A stretch of DNA of 64,000 bases, from NCBI GenBank assembly GCA_032718475.1, contig JAUCBJ010008666.1, positions 1 through 64,000 on the forward strand, given 5' to 3'. Positions 1-11,395 of the stretch are shown one piece after another. A program made the translations under genes and the position numbers. The first letter of the stretch is position 1. Every line of letters begins with the position of its first letter. The notes below the pieces were generated by a model. That model did no database searches. It was not told the DNA's origin and saw only the letters and a program-made list of their open reading frames with translations. This DNA comes from Nemertoderma westbladi (lineage: Eukaryota; Xenacoelomorpha; Nemertodermatida; Nemertodermatidae).

Positions 1-752
1 TACCTTCGGTATATCAAGAATATTGGGTTGCGGGGTTATTTATCGTTATTCCAAATATAATTATTCATCAACCATATTATGAAGAACTGACAGCAAATAG
101 CAGTATAAAACAACAAGTCAGTACCGGTATGTCAGTGCACATAGGCATGAGATATTCAAGTAGTCAGTTGTTTTGAATATATCATATCAGTTAAAGGATA
201 TATGCCCTTTATAATTAAACCTACCAGTGTACGACTAAAAAGCAGTACAGCACAAAATATTTCTAAGCCGTTCTTTCTTTGGCTCAAGACTGAATGTAAA
301 CACTGCACATAGGCATTGCGTCATTTCTCGGAAATTCTCTGTACAAGGAGCCACAAAAACGCTCTCATTGGCTGACTGAACTGAGAGACGCCGTAGAACA
401 AAGGAAATCAACACGTATGAATGTCAGCTGTTAACCGTAGTCATAGTAACTACTGTTCAAGAGTAGCTATCACTCCTTTGCGTCACGAATTGCCATAGAA
501 TCATAAAATATACCTTTCACAATACACATACGGAGGAAATAAGTCTTAGATCCTCTAAAAACACCGATACAGTAATAATACGGTCTCTTACACTTATTAA
601 ATCAACTACAGAGTATTTTAATGTAAAAGATAATAAAAATAACGGGGCAATTCAGCAAAGGCTTTTACATATCCCCATCCATCGATTCCCTCTACTAACA
701 TAACATCGAACAAACATACTAAGAAGTTTTACTGCGTAAGGTGGGACAGGGT
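1..752. other. Non-coding flank, no gene seen
   Basis: AT-rich sequence with frequent stops in all frames. I see no domain, exon or repeat array before the duplicated block that starts near 753. Confidence 0.6.
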
Positions 753-1025
753 CTGCATATTTAAGCGATTTCCATACGTCAGTGATCAGTTTTCACTCCT
801 GCAGGTATGTGAAGAACTGCATCCCCGATTGGCTGATTCACATGTCTTTTTACTTAAGAACGAATTCGATATTGACATTCCAATTCCAACCTAAGGTAGG
901 GATGGCATAACGAAACGAAACGAAAGACATTTCAATTTCGTTTCGTTTTCATTAATTTAGTTTCGTTTTGTTTTTACCATTATGATCAAATATTTGTTTC
1001 GTTTTTTAACAATCTATGAAATTTT

Positions 1026-1428
1026 CGTCTGTGGTCTGTGTTTTGTACCTGGGGGTGTCTGTGTTTTGTACCTGGGGGGTCTGTGTTTTGTACCTGGGGG
1101 GGGGGGTCTGTGTTTTGTACCTGGGGGGGGGGGGGGGTCTGTGTTTTGTACCTGGGGGGGTCTGTGTTTTGTATCTGGGGGGGGGGGTCTGTGTTTTGTA
1201 CCTGGGGGGGTCTGTGTTTTGTACCTGGGGGTCTGTGTTTTGTACCCGGGGGTCTGTGTTTTGTACCTGGGGGTCTGTGTTTTGTACCTGGGGGTCTGTA
1301 TTTTGTACCTGGGGGGATCTGTGTTTTGTACCTGGGGGGGGGGTCTGTGTTTTGTACCTAGGGGGTCTGTCTGTCTGTGTTTTGTACCTGGGGGGGGGTC
1401 TATGTTTTGTACCGGGGGGGGGGGGGAC
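1026..1428. repeat. G-rich minisatellite, copy 1
   Basis: Tandem units of about 22-30 bp, GTCTGTGTTTTGTACCTGG followed by a variable run of G (about 5 to 15). Length differences are mostly in the G run. Open frames in both directions are by-products of the repeat. On the minus strand each unit reads CCCCCAGGTACAAAACACAG, which resembles a 5' splice site. Confidence 0.95.
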
Positions 1429-1700
1429 TGCATATTTAAGCGATTTCCATACGTCAGTGATCAGTTTTCACTCCTGCAGGTATGTGAAGAACTGCATCCC
1501 CGATTGGCTGATTCACATGTCTTTTTACTTAAGAACGAATTCGATATTGACATTCCAATTCCAACCTAAGGTAGGGATGGCATAACGAAACGAAACGAAA
1601 GACATTTCAATTTCGTTTCGTTTTCATTAATTTAGTTTCGTTTTGTTTTTACCGTTATGATCAAATATTCGTTCCGTTTTTTAACAATCTATGAAATTTT

Positions 1701-2096
1701 CGTCTGTGGTCTGTGTTTTGTACCTGGGGGTGTCTGTGTTTTGTACCTGGGGGGTCTGTGTTTTGTACCTGGGGGGGGGGGGGGTCTGTGTTTTGTACCT
1801 GGGGGGGGGGGTCCTGTGTTTTGTACCTGGGGGGGGGTGTCTGTGTTTTGTACCTGGGGGGTCTGTGTTTTGTACCTGGGGGGTTTGTGTTTTGTACCTG
1901 GGGTGGTCTGTGTTTTGTACCTGGGGGGTCTGTGATTTGTACCTGGGGGGGGGGGGGGGGGGGGGTCTGTGTTTTGTACCTAGGGGGTCTGTCGGTCTGT
2001 GTTTTGTACCTGGGGGGGGGGGTCTGTGTTTTGTACCTAGGGGGGTCTGTGTTTTGTACCTGGGGGGTCTGGGGTCTTGGATCTGTGTTTTGTACG
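1701..2096. repeat. G-rich minisatellite, copy 2
   Basis: Same unit as the array at 1026-1428, reached through the same unique flank. G runs reach about 20. The right edge at 2070-2096 is a degenerate unit reading ATCTGTGTTTTGTACGCAA. Confidence 0.95.
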
Positions 2097-2423
2097 CAAC
2101 CTTCAAAATACGTAGAATTGTGAATGAATATTACCGAATATATTTTAAATATCTTACTGTATATTGTGCATGAATATTAATTTGATGTTGTTTACCGTTA
2201 TATAGATATAGGAAATAATAAATAATCACAAAAAGTTCAACTACGTCTGTCTGGCGACAAACTGAAAAATCAGAAAATACAGCTTTATTATTATTATAGC
2301 CAGTGGCAGATAGCTGTCTGGCTGTATACTGGTATACAGGTATAGGCCTATCCTATATCAGTATACTGGTATAGGCTGATAGGCCTACTGCTGTACTGGT
2401 ATATCAATATACAGATATATATG

Positions 2424-3677
2424 GGGTGTTTGAAAAAGGTGGACTGGACACAGAAAACATGGACAATGGACAGACCAATCACGGGCGATTTGCGTCACAC
2501 GGCATGTCCACCTTTTTCAGCTTTGTTGTCCACCTTTTTCAAATTTGAGTAACGTGGACTGGGTTGAGAAAGAACAGGCAATGAATTGACCAATCAGATT
2601 GATTTGCACATTACTGCATTATAGCAGCTCTGTCCACGGTTTTCAAAAAATTTCAGAAGGTTTTTATGGATTATTATTGTTATTATTATCTCATACTTAC
2701 TGTGACCAACCGAAGTTGTCGAAATAGGCCTAGTTCAATAATATGGGGCGAGTCCTGGAGTCCCGGGCAAGCCACGAAGTCTGTGAGCTGAGCCTTAGCA
2801 TCAATATTGGAACGTCAATATTCTAACTCATTACAGTATAAAGTTAATTATAATAACTACCTATTGTACTGAGAGGGAAATATAATAAGCTTTATTTACC
2901 GTTCATCCCGAGATCTGTTATTAAACGACCGACAGACCGAGCGCAGCGAGGGAGGTAAATAAGTCCCCATATTTTGGGAGTGGCGGTCCGAAACCCTAAC
3001 TCAAAGTGGAAATTGAGGCCCAAAACCTCAATTAAAACTGTCATGTAACCCGAACCTTAAATATTTTGGATCCTAAATTCCACAAAATTTCTTAGATTAC
3101 AGGATTAGAGCATCGGGCTGTCGGGACTTTAAGGTCATATAGGGTTAATAATGACAGTTTTAATTAGGGTTTGGGCCTGACCAACTAACTGACTAACCCA
3201 ACCACAAAAATGAACCAATAAATCCAAGTTAAAGTGCTGTACGGTACGCTAGACCTACTATTATTATGCTGTAAGTCTATACTATAGGGGGGCAATCTGC
3301 GCGGGGGGGGTGGGGGGGTAGATACGCCTAGGACACCGACAGCATTCTTAATGCAGCTGCTTCCAGGTTCCAGCATGCCCATTATAGATAGATCTGTAGA
3401 TAATTGAATCCTGAAAAAGGTGGACAGTCAAATCACTAATAAATAGCATTGCTTTAAATACGTTTCTGATTGGTCAGACTATTATCTATGTTTTTTGTGC
3501 ATGTGTCCAGTCCACCTTTTTCAAACACACATCTTATTCCAAATTATGTAACTAAGAAAGCGAAACTTGAAAAAGGTGGACAGACCAATTGCTACAAACT
3601 GCTTTGCATAATACGTTTCTGATTGGTCTGTCTGTTGTTCATGTTTTCTGTGTCCAGTCCACCTTTTTCAAACACCC
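2424..3677. mobile_element. TIR transposon (composite MITE-like)
   Basis: The left end GGGTGTTTGAAAAAGGTGGA at 2424 is mirrored by TCCACCTTTTTCAAACACCC ending at 3677. The inverted repeat continues inward through GGACACAGAAAACATG. TATATAT lies outside both ends and may be the target-site duplication. Further copies of the GAAAAAGGTGGAC / GTCCACCTTTTTC motif occur inside (about 2500-2545, 3412-3430, 3510-3530, 3570-3585), so the element looks nested or built from several related short elements. No transposase frame is present, which suggests a non-autonomous element. Confidence 0.75.
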
Positions 3678-3891
3678 TATATATATTTATCTGTGGCGCA
3701 ATCATACATCTCAACTTCTGAACTTAACCTACTCTGTAGCCTACTCAATTAGCCTAATATTTTAAACATTGCAGCATTGATATCACTCACTGCACTCCGC
3801 GGCTTCAGTGAAGATCAAGGCTAAATAAAGCTCCAAGTAACGATACAGACGCAATCATAGTGCTGTTGCTTTATTGTTACATCAATCAATC

Positions 3892-4746
3892 ATGTCAGCC
3901 GTACCGGTTCCGGTGTGTAACAGAATTAAGAAAACGGGATTTACTTCCCCTCCAACAACCACAACCGAACCTTCATCTCCCGTTCCGCAGTGTAACTCTT
4001 ACCAACGTTCCACACGTCGCTCAATCCTCTTCCTTATCCTCATATTCGGTTCTTCGTTGATCGGTATGGCCGCTGTTTATTCCACATTTCCGCAGCTAAA
4101 ACCCGAGGAACAAGAAATTATCCGACTCCCTCGCAACATAAAGGACGCAAAGGATCTTGGGTTCGTGCTCTCCCAATACAAAGACGATTACTACATCCAG
4201 GTGCTCGCTGGTGTCTTTGTCACCTACATCTTCCTACAATCCTTCGCTATCCCCGGCTCTATTTTCCTCAGCATACTCAGCGGTTTCCTCTTCCCTTTCT
4301 CTCTCGCCCTCTTTCTCGTATGCAGCTGCTCTGCAATAGGCGCGTCCTTCTGCTACCTCATCTCTAGTTTAGTAACGCGCCCTCTCTTGCTCAAATATTT
4401 TCCGAGTATGACGGTTAAATGGTCCAACGAGGTGGACAAACAACGCGAACACATGCTCAACTACATAATATTCCTTAGAATAACCCCGATACTCCCCAAC
4501 TGGTTTATCAATATGGTATCTCCGATAATCAATGTGCCGTGGTTCCCTTTCGCATTGGGAACTTTTATCGGCGTCGCTCCCCCCTCTTTCGTCGCAATAC
4601 AAACCGGAACTACCTTACATAAACTCGCTACAACCAGCGACGCAGCCACCTGGACCTCGCTTATTATTCTTGCTATACTGGCTATCCTTTCGCTTCTTCC
4701 CGTTCTATTGAAAAAGTACATGAAAAAGCAGTTTAAAATTGAGTGA
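3892..4746 (+). CDS. TMEM41B: TMEM41B-type VTT-domain ER scramblase
   Basis: A 284-residue membrane protein that matches TMEM41B across its length. A polar N-terminus (1-43) precedes a hydrophobic segment at 44-63. The VTT (SNARE-associated Golgi / DedA) core includes FAIPGSIFLSILSGF at 118-132, LRITPILPNWFIN at 195-207 and GVAPPSF at 227-233. It ends in a lysine-rich tail. The family acts in the ER membrane as a phospholipid scramblase needed for autophagosome formation and lipid mobilisation. The ATG at 3892 is the first in frame; upstream in-frame codons give only a TTG. The gene is one uninterrupted exon, whereas vertebrate TMEM41B has several, so it may be an old retrocopy or may have lost its introns. 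No canonical AATAAA was found in the first few hundred bases downstream. TMEM41A is less likely from the motif wording. Confidence 0.9.
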   Translation: MSAVPVPVCNRIKKTGFTSPPTTTTEPSSPVPQCNSYQRSTRRSILFLILIFGSSLIGMAAVYSTFPQLKPEEQEIIRLPRNIKDAKDLGFVLSQYKDDYYIQVLAGVFVTYIFLQSFAIPGSIFLSILSGFLFPFSLALFLVCSCSAIGASFCYLISSLVTRPLLLKYFPSMTVKWSNEVDKQREHMLNYIIFLRITPILPNWFINMVSPIINVPWFPFALGTFIGVAPPSFVAIQTGTTLHKLATTSDAATWTSLIILAILAILSLLPVLLKKYMKKQFKIE

Positions 4747-6300
4747 ACCAAACTCTCTTTAAAAGTTTGTGGCTTTAAATTTTATTTATCTGGTGAAATT
4801 TAACTTATTATAGCAACTTACTCATTTGTTTTAGTTTATATTTGTTAACCCAAAACCACCTATATTACATTTTTGTTGTTTACCACTGTGCAGACTACTA
4901 ATTTAACCCGAAATTATTTAAATCTATTTCCTCCTGTGTTTCCCACAGTCAGACAGTGTGCTAAACAAACCTTTTACGGTACATTTATTTACAACTCGAA
5001 TACGATTCCCGTTTTCCTATTGGTTTGTACTGCGTGTGTCCGCAACCTCCTGACCTCGGGTATGCTATGTGCTGTCCAGCGGCTGTGGCAGGGAAATTCG
5101 TGGGGGTTGAACCACCTGATTTACGAAACATGTGTGGAGGGGTACAGAACTAGTGCGTAGGAATACGGAACTAATTGAGGCGTATGGAACTAGTGGCTTA
5201 CTAAAATTAATTTATTTGCGGTATATGGCGGTATTTGGATGCTGGTAACGATTATCGAACTCAAATATAACATTCTAGAAAATTTCTGGTAATTTTGAAT
5301 GTTCCTTCAGGGGCACGAAAAAAACAAGTATAGCAAATATGATAATGACAAATGACCAACAAATCAAACTGATTGTATGTCCTTATTGGATTTTGGGATG
5401 CTGATCACGAATATGGCACTATCGTTCCTAACTGTATCGTACCTTATGGATTTGGGCATTTTTGAACACTCTCTTGTTAAATTTTGTAGCTGAGTCGCAC
5501 TGTTTAATTATGATGTACTGGAACATAGTGGAGCTTTATTGGAATTTTAAGGAGATTTCAAATATTTACGCGGTTTCGCAATATCACCTTTAGTTTTCGA
5601 GATATTGGGCTTTTTTTCACTACTTGCACTTTTCGTATATACCGGTACCATAACAAAATTTCAAAATTCCAGAGATTTGTCTAATTACGCCAATTTAATT
5701 CTTGTGGGGTTTTTAAGGTCGGTAAATCCGATGGTAACACTTTTAAAAAATCTGCCCCAAGTCGGCCTGTTATTTTTTACTGTTTTTTTTGCAATACTTG
5801 CACTTTTCGTTCTATTTCAAAATTTGAAAAGTGATGGCCAAACAGACAGACATACCGACACAAAGCCTAGATTCCACCAAACATAAAAATTGACATCGGA
5901 AATGAAATCTCCGACCCTTAAAACCCCATAACGAAATAATTGTTACTTACTGTCGCACATTATTTAACTGACATGCTTTCATATTCACAGACAATTTGCG
6001 CGGGAAGGTTCAAAAAATGACATTTTGTTTTTGTCATTTACTCCTAATTTCACATTTTGGTCACTTTTAGTCACTAAAAATGTATCTCCTCCTTCAATCT
6101 TTATCCGATTTGGCTAATTTTTTTTTTGTTTGAAAGCCCTGGGCCTCCTGGACAGATTCCTTAGTAGATGGATTTTTGAATTTCGCTCTAGTTCTCGAGA
6201 AAAGTTAGATTAAAGACTGTGTAGTCTATAAAAATGAAAATTTCATCGTGTCTCAAAAAGTCCAATAAAATTATTTTGAAAAAGAAATAGTATTTCAAAA
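4747..6300. other. Intergenic, dispersed-repeat-like sequence
   Basis: No convincing gene. The part from about 5560 to 6240 has T-rich sequence ending in an ACAGACAGACA stretch near 5842, the architecture of the dispersed repeats at 17 and 43 kb. It is probably an older relative. Confidence 0.4.
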
Positions 6301-6319
6301 AGATTGCCAAATCCGACTA

Positions 6320-6344
6320 CCCCCCCCCCCCCCCCCCCCCCCCC
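6320..6344. repeat. Poly(C) tract
   Basis: A run of about 24 C. With the poly(G) at 6553-6596 it brackets about 210 bp of AT-rich sequence, so the two tracts could pair as a G/C-ended inverted repeat. Confidence 0.9.
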
Positions 6345-6551
6345 AATAAATATAAAGATGTATGGTTATTTATTGATTAGAAATTAAATAGTTTATATAA
6401 TGTAAATATGTAGGCTAATATTCGCTCATGCAGGCTCATACCTCCCCCCATGTTAGTGAATGGGGAAGGATTTTCTTCCATATTGTAGACTTTAACGCAA
6501 TTATAATTATTGAAGTACAGTTAGCTGAGGTTGCAAGTAAATTCAATAGCT

Positions 6552-6552
<1 letters not shown>

Positions 6553-6586
<34 letters not shown>

Positions 6587-6596
6587 CGTTTTCTGT
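6553..6596. repeat. Poly(G) tract
   Basis: A run of more than 40 G, the longest homopolymer in the window, with strong G-quadruplex potential. Confidence 0.9.
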
Positions 6597-6839
6597 TGTG
6601 AACTGGTCATGACATTAATTTTGCTTTCTCCATGGCTGCATATGGGGAGAGGTTTATTGGTTTGGCATTCAGATTCCAATCAGCCAATCAGATTTCTACG
6701 ATTGCTAAAATGTTGTGGAAATGAAAATTTTTTCGACAAGATTACTCCCAGGATTTTACGCAATAAACAAATGCCGTTACAGATTACTACTAACTGTTCC
6801 CGCTTTAAAGCTTTTATGTTGCCGTTAATTCCTTAACGC

Positions 6840-7545
6840 CGATGTAAGTTCGAGAGGGTTTGCGATCTCAGCGATACTAGCCGCCGGGGGTGGTTGGATA
6901 ATCCAGGAAAAATGAAAAAGAACGATTTGGGTTCAATCATCAATTTATTCTAACTGATCTTGTTATCCTAACGCTTTTAACACTGATTCCAAAAAATATA
7001 TGTACTCCCCACTACGCCAATATAAATAGAATATACACAATAAATGATTTTGTTACATTATGTCAACTTAACAGCGTTCTGGTGAATTACTCGTAACGTA
7101 ACTCGTAACAAAGTACTACTTTGCAGCGTTGCGGCCTGTAGGACGGAACGCTGCAAAGTAATCAATGACATGGAAACAACTTCAATTACCGTATTCCAGA
7201 ATGTATTATTTCCATTTATATTAATGCGTACTGCTTTATTCAATAAAGCAGCACGTCAAGTGAATAATGCGTGCGTCCAGTTTGAAGTGACGGGACTAGC
7301 TACTGCATGTAAATAATTGTTTAACGTGTAGGCCTACTGTAATCCATTATGGCGAAACATCCAATAGAAGAAGACACTTTAGAGAAAATGACCAAAGAAA
7401 ATGGCGACAGTGTTCTGAACGGACACAGACAGTGACTAAGTTTGCTTCAGTCGACTTTAGTCAAGATGGATTACTGATTTATCACATCCATGCAGGAGAT
7501 AACTTCCAATAAACTTTAATTAGATTTAAATGTATAATTAATACT
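6840..7545. other. Intergenic, no gene seen
   Basis: No exon or repeat recognised, except a short inverted pair around 7118-7160 (TTTGCAGCGTT / AACGCTGCAAAGTA). Confidence 0.4.
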
Positions 7546-7929
7546 GTCTACCTGTTGCACACGCACACGGGGCTGGCAGAGTGCGAGGGGGCATTACATG
7601 GTAAGACATCATGTATACCCAAGGACGACCAGGGGTCATCGAGGGCCTTAATGCCAGCGCACATATTAAGGGGGAGGCCAGCAGAGGTAGCATGTAAGAG
7701 TAAGGATGACATCAGGGGCGGCATTATACCGCCAAACGACAAGTTGGAGGATGGCACTTTGCCGCCAGGGGACGACCACGAGGATATCAGTAATACAGAG
7801 AGTAGACGTCACTTTCCAGATTTAAGGACAGGAGAAAAGGGAAGGTCAATTCTAAGAGAGTTGGAATTGACAAGAAGAGTGGGGCGAAGAATTGGAGGAC
7901 CTACAGGGGGGCAGTGGGAGAGTTGCCTG

Positions 7930-8095
7930 CTGGAAGAATCACCCTTAGGTCGCTGAGTCGTCCAATAAGTTGGACTGAGGGGGGGCGAAGATGGAAGAGT
8001 TAGATCCGTAGAAGTACGGATAGAAATGTTGCCTGCTAGAAGGGGCACCATAGAGTTTAGTCGTCCAAATGTTGGACTGAGGGGGGTGGGATTGA
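7930..8095 (+). repeat. Imperfect duplication with stem-loop
   Basis: TTGCCTGCTGGAAG...AGTCGTCCAATAAGTTGGACTGA followed by a G run is repeated as TTGCCTGCTAGAAG...AGTCGTCCAAATGTTGGACTGA plus G run. Each copy can fold a GTCCAA/TTGGAC stem. Confidence 0.7.
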
Positions 8096-8204
8096 GGACG
8101 AGACGCCCTTCCCACAAAAATATAAAAATATAAAAAAAATAAAATAATAGAAAGAAAGTTAGAAGGTTAGACAGAGAAAGGAAAGTAATAGTAGATAATA
8201 CGTC

Positions 8205-8690
8205 GTAGTAAGTAAGTAGGCAGATAGAAGTTAGTAAGAGTTAGTAGTAAGAGGGTACGTAGTACCCTTAGAGGAGTTAGTTAGTAGTAAGAGGGTACGT
8301 AGTACCGTTAGAGGAGTTAGTTAGTAGTAAGAGGGTACGTGTAGTACCGTTAGTAAGAGTTAGTAGTAAGAGGGTACGTAGTACCGTTAGAGGAGTTAGT
8401 TAGTAGTAAGAGGGTACGTGTAGTACCGTTAGTAAGAGTTAGTAGTAAGAGGGTACGTGTAGTACCGTTAGTAAGAGTTAGTAGTAAGAGGGTACGTAGT
8501 ACCGTTAGAGGAGTTAGTTAGTAGTAAGAGGGTACGTGTAGTACCGTTAGAGGAGTTAGTAAGAGTTAGTAGTAAGAGGGTACGTAGTACCGTTAGTGGA
8601 GTTAGTAGAGTTGCAAGAGGGTACATAGTACCGTTGGTTAGTAAGAGTTAGAGAGCTAGTAAGAGTTAGAGAATTAGTAGAGTTAGTAGT
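8205..8690 (+). repeat. Minisatellite, GTTAGTAGTAAGAGGGTACG units
   Basis: About a dozen imperfect units of 30-45 bp built on GTTAGTAGTAAGAGGGTACG followed by TAGTACCGTTAG and GAGGAGTTAGTTA or AAGAGTTAGTA. The block GTACGTAGTAC is a local palindrome within each unit. Confidence 0.9.
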
Positions 8691-9144
8691 GAGAAGTGAG
8701 AGGGGGGCACGTGGGTACAGCAAGACAGACTGTGTAGGCCGCACGGGACATACAGTACTAATGTACTGCACAGCCCGTAGAGTAGGTCAGAATGTTTGAT
8801 ACAGGGCCAGGAGGTTTACCTGGTGCAGACTAGCACAGTAAGAAATAGCTAGTCCATCCTGTATACAAACCATAGGGGTTATTTAAAACAAAATAATCCA
8901 TTATAAGTATTGATAGCACAGTAATAGAGTTAAAATTAATATTAAAAAATTAAAATTCAACAAAATTATAGTAACAGAAGGCGGAAAGTTCTAGAACATA
9001 ATAAAAGTAACTGACAGATTTAGGGAATTTATGGAAATTTAGTATTTTAGGGGGTAAAATAAGCAAATATAACATAAAACCTAGTGTTCTGAGAGAGATA
9101 GGCCATTATCGGACCATACAGACCATCCTAACTACATCACCTAT

Positions 9145-10689
9145 ATGGGCCAGCTAATGGGGCTCGTCTGCCACAAGCCGATGGACTGGGGAAAATTCAG
9201 GGAGGAGTACGGAGCGGAGTTGGCGAACTCGCTGAAGTGGGGAGCGAGGCCGGGGAAACAGGAGGTGTATCAATCCCGGAGAGGAGCGATAAAGATATAT
9301 CAGAAGCGATATATCCTGCAGGAGGATTGGATAATGATAGGTTTGCTAAACCTATTCATGGCCGTGGTTATCGGAAGAGAGCCAACGGCGTTTCTGCTGT
9401 CGGGATCACCCCTGAACTACAGAAGAGCCTTCAAAGTGGCCTTCGAGGGTCTGGCAGACCACCCGGGGCTGAAGGGCGAGTCGGTATACTACAACTGCCG
9501 ATATCTTGTAGACAGGGAGGTAGATACACCATATCAGAGGTGGGAGAAGCTGGAAGCGGATGGACGAGAGGAGAAGCGATTGGAAAAAATCGCTAGACGA
9601 GAAAGGAGGGAGGCAGACGAAAGAGAGGTGGAAGCTAGAGGAGAGGGCTACGGGTTCGAGGCCCAAGCCTTGGACGATTTGCAGTGGGCATCAGGGAGCT
9701 CGGGCGAGTCTCTGGGGCGAGAGTTGGGATGGATGGGAGGATCGCCGAAACAGTCAACATCGGGATTACAGGCGACGCCCATGCCAGCGGACGCCGAGGG
9801 TGATTTCGCGAAGAAAAGACCAGGGGAACTGGAAGGATGGAAAGTCACGGGCGAGAGCCAAGGTGGGAAGGGACACAGTGGGTCTACCGGGCTACCGGGT
9901 TTGGATCTACTCCCAGCGGAGGACGAGGATGACGACGAGTTCGGGGAGATACCGCCCATCGAGAGGATTGGCCACTCAGACAGGGACTGGGTTGGCGGGA
10001 GAGTGGTGACGGCCAGCGGGGCGATGGCCTTCTGGGATAAACCCGGCAAGCGGGCCTGGGTGCATGAGGACCCGGCGATGGATTTCGCGGGGAGCACCAT
10101 CAGGTTGGGCGAACAACCGGGAACGGCACCACGGGTAGTGTTCGGAGAGACGATGCCGAGGCGAGACGAGGACATAGATATGGACAGAGACGTTAACATC
10201 CAGAAGTTTGCTTACCAGTGGCTCCATAGACCGAGGAGGTCGCTTGGGGCAAAGGACGACTTGGGGTGGGACACGTTGGTACTCGGCTGCGATTACTGCG
10301 GGAGGCTTACTCACCAGGAAAGGAGCTGCTTGTATCGATTCCAGAAGGGGACGAGCTGCCTCTACTGCCGCGAGTCGAGTCACAGGATGGGGGCGTGTCC
10401 ACGGTTGCACAACCGGTGTTCTAAGTGCAACTTCCGAGGGCACTATGGACGCCAGTGCGACTGGATGGACGATGAGGAGAAGTTTAAGATCTTCGAGGAG
10501 TGGGCCAATGTCGGCGTCATGACGCGGCAGCGAATGAAGGCCCAGGAATTCCGGTGGGGTTTCTTTAATATTAACCAGGAGGCCCACCTGGAAATCATCA
10601 AACGGAGGCTTCCGTTTACTTATCAAGAAGTATCAACGGCGGCATCGTACGCTGGAGTGATGATACACTACACAGAGGTATTTAGATAG
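9145..10689 (+). CDS. Gag-like protein with three CCHC zinc knuckles
   Basis: A 514-residue ORF starting at an ATG. The N-terminal half has a mostly helical, hydrophobic stretch around residues 50-120, then a highly charged region (about 140-165) and an acidic patch near 253-265. The C-terminal part has three exact CX2CX4HX4C knuckles: C382/C385/H390/C395, C405/C408/H413/C418 and C425/C428/H433/C438. Triple CCHC knuckles are typical of nucleocapsid or Gag-like ORF1 proteins of retroelements, where they bind nucleic acid. I do not recognise the rest. No RT follows. The frame stops at 10687-10689, but coding-like sequence continues in the next frame. Alternatives are a domesticated gag gene or a cellular zinc-knuckle protein. 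Confidence 0.65.
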   Translation: MGQLMGLVCHKPMDWGKFREEYGAELANSLKWGARPGKQEVYQSRRGAIKIYQKRYILQEDWIMIGLLNLFMAVVIGREPTAFLLSGSPLNYRRAFKVAFEGLADHPGLKGESVYYNCRYLVDREVDTPYQRWEKLEADGREEKRLEKIARRERREADEREVEARGEGYGFEAQALDDLQWASGSSGESLGRELGWMGGSPKQSTSGLQATPMPADAEGDFAKKRPGELEGWKVTGESQGGKGHSGSTGLPGLDLLPAEDEDDDEFGEIPPIERIGHSDRDWVGGRVVTASGAMAFWDKPGKRAWVHEDPAMDFAGSTIRLGEQPGTAPRVVFGETMPRRDEDIDMDRDVNIQKFAYQWLHRPRRSLGAKDDLGWDTLVLGCDYCGRLTHQERSCLYRFQKGTSCLYCRESSHRMGACPRLHNRCSKCNFRGHYGRQCDWMDDEEKFKIFEEWANVGVMTRQRMKAQEFRWGFFNINQEAHLEIIKRRLPFTYQEVSTAASYAGVMIHYTEVFR

Positions 10690-11011
10690 ATGGGCTCCAG
10701 AGAACCGGGGAGAGTTCAGAGATTTCCTGGCGGAGCATGTGCCGCGGGCCATGAAGGTGATCTTATGGGACGCCACTAGGGGAAAGCAGCAGGGGCATTC
10801 GGAGGGGCCGCCGGCGAAGCGATACCGGGAGCTAATAACACCAGCGCCCAAGGAATCAACCACGGGAATCAGTAGGGAAGTAACGGCAAGGATGAGGAAC
10901 CTTAAGGAGGACAAGAACAAGGGAGCGGCGACAACCAGGAAGCGACCGAGACAGGACGACGACAGAGGGAAGGAACTGAGATGGTTCCCAAAGGCAGGAG
11001 GTGCGAACTAG
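10663..11011 (+). pseudogene. C-terminal continuation of the Gag-like protein in +1 frame
   Basis: After the stop of the Gag-like ORF, the +1 frame stays open from 10663 to 11011 with similar codon use. It begins in the overlap and runs through YLDRWAPENRGEF and FLAEHVPRAM, then a basic tail (KNKGAATTRKRPRQDDD). The two frames overlap by about 27 bp, so either a 1-base indel broke the gene or translation shifts frame. No ATG begins this frame at a useful place. Confidence 0.5.
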
Positions 11012-11395
11012 AACTTGGAAGAGGAGATGTGGGGATGCGTGGAAGGCACCACATGCGAAGTAATACGAACTTCTAAGTGCAAATTTAATAAAAGTGCAAT
11101 TAGTATGTATGTATGTAGTAATCAATAGAATATAATCCAATATAATCAAAGTAAGTTGTATAGTCATGTAACCTTTTTCCAACTAGCTACTGGGACTGGG
11201 GACCAATTGACTATGACAGGACGAGACACTAGACGACTCACACTTCTTGAGTGCGACGGCGCGAAAGGGGAGGGTGAGGTTCGTCAGGAGTGAGTGGAGC
11301 GGAACGAGTAGGGGTTGAGTACAGGAACGCCGGGGAGATAGTGAGAGGTGGTGTTGACGCATGTGGAGAGAATACGGGTGCAATTCAAATGTGGG

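Larger units (their letters stand above)
753..2100. repeat. 675-bp tandem duplication (unique segment plus G-rich array, twice)
   Basis: The segment starting CATATTTAAGCGATTTCC at 756 recurs at 1431 with near identity, a period of 675 bp. Each copy has about 270 bp of unique sequence, then a G-rich minisatellite. The unique part carries a CGAAACGAAA...TTTCGTTTCG inverted repeat (about 912-952 and 1587-1627). The two copies differ by a few substitutions and by array length. Confidence 0.9.

Noticed and set aside
4873-5160. Second small gene after TMEM41B (95 codons)
   Set aside because: No recognisable domain, composition like the surrounding DNA and no splice context.
9648-10626. Minus-strand ORFs of 183 and 216 codons
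   Set aside because: Shadows of the Gag-like ORF, caused by its G/A-rich coding strand.
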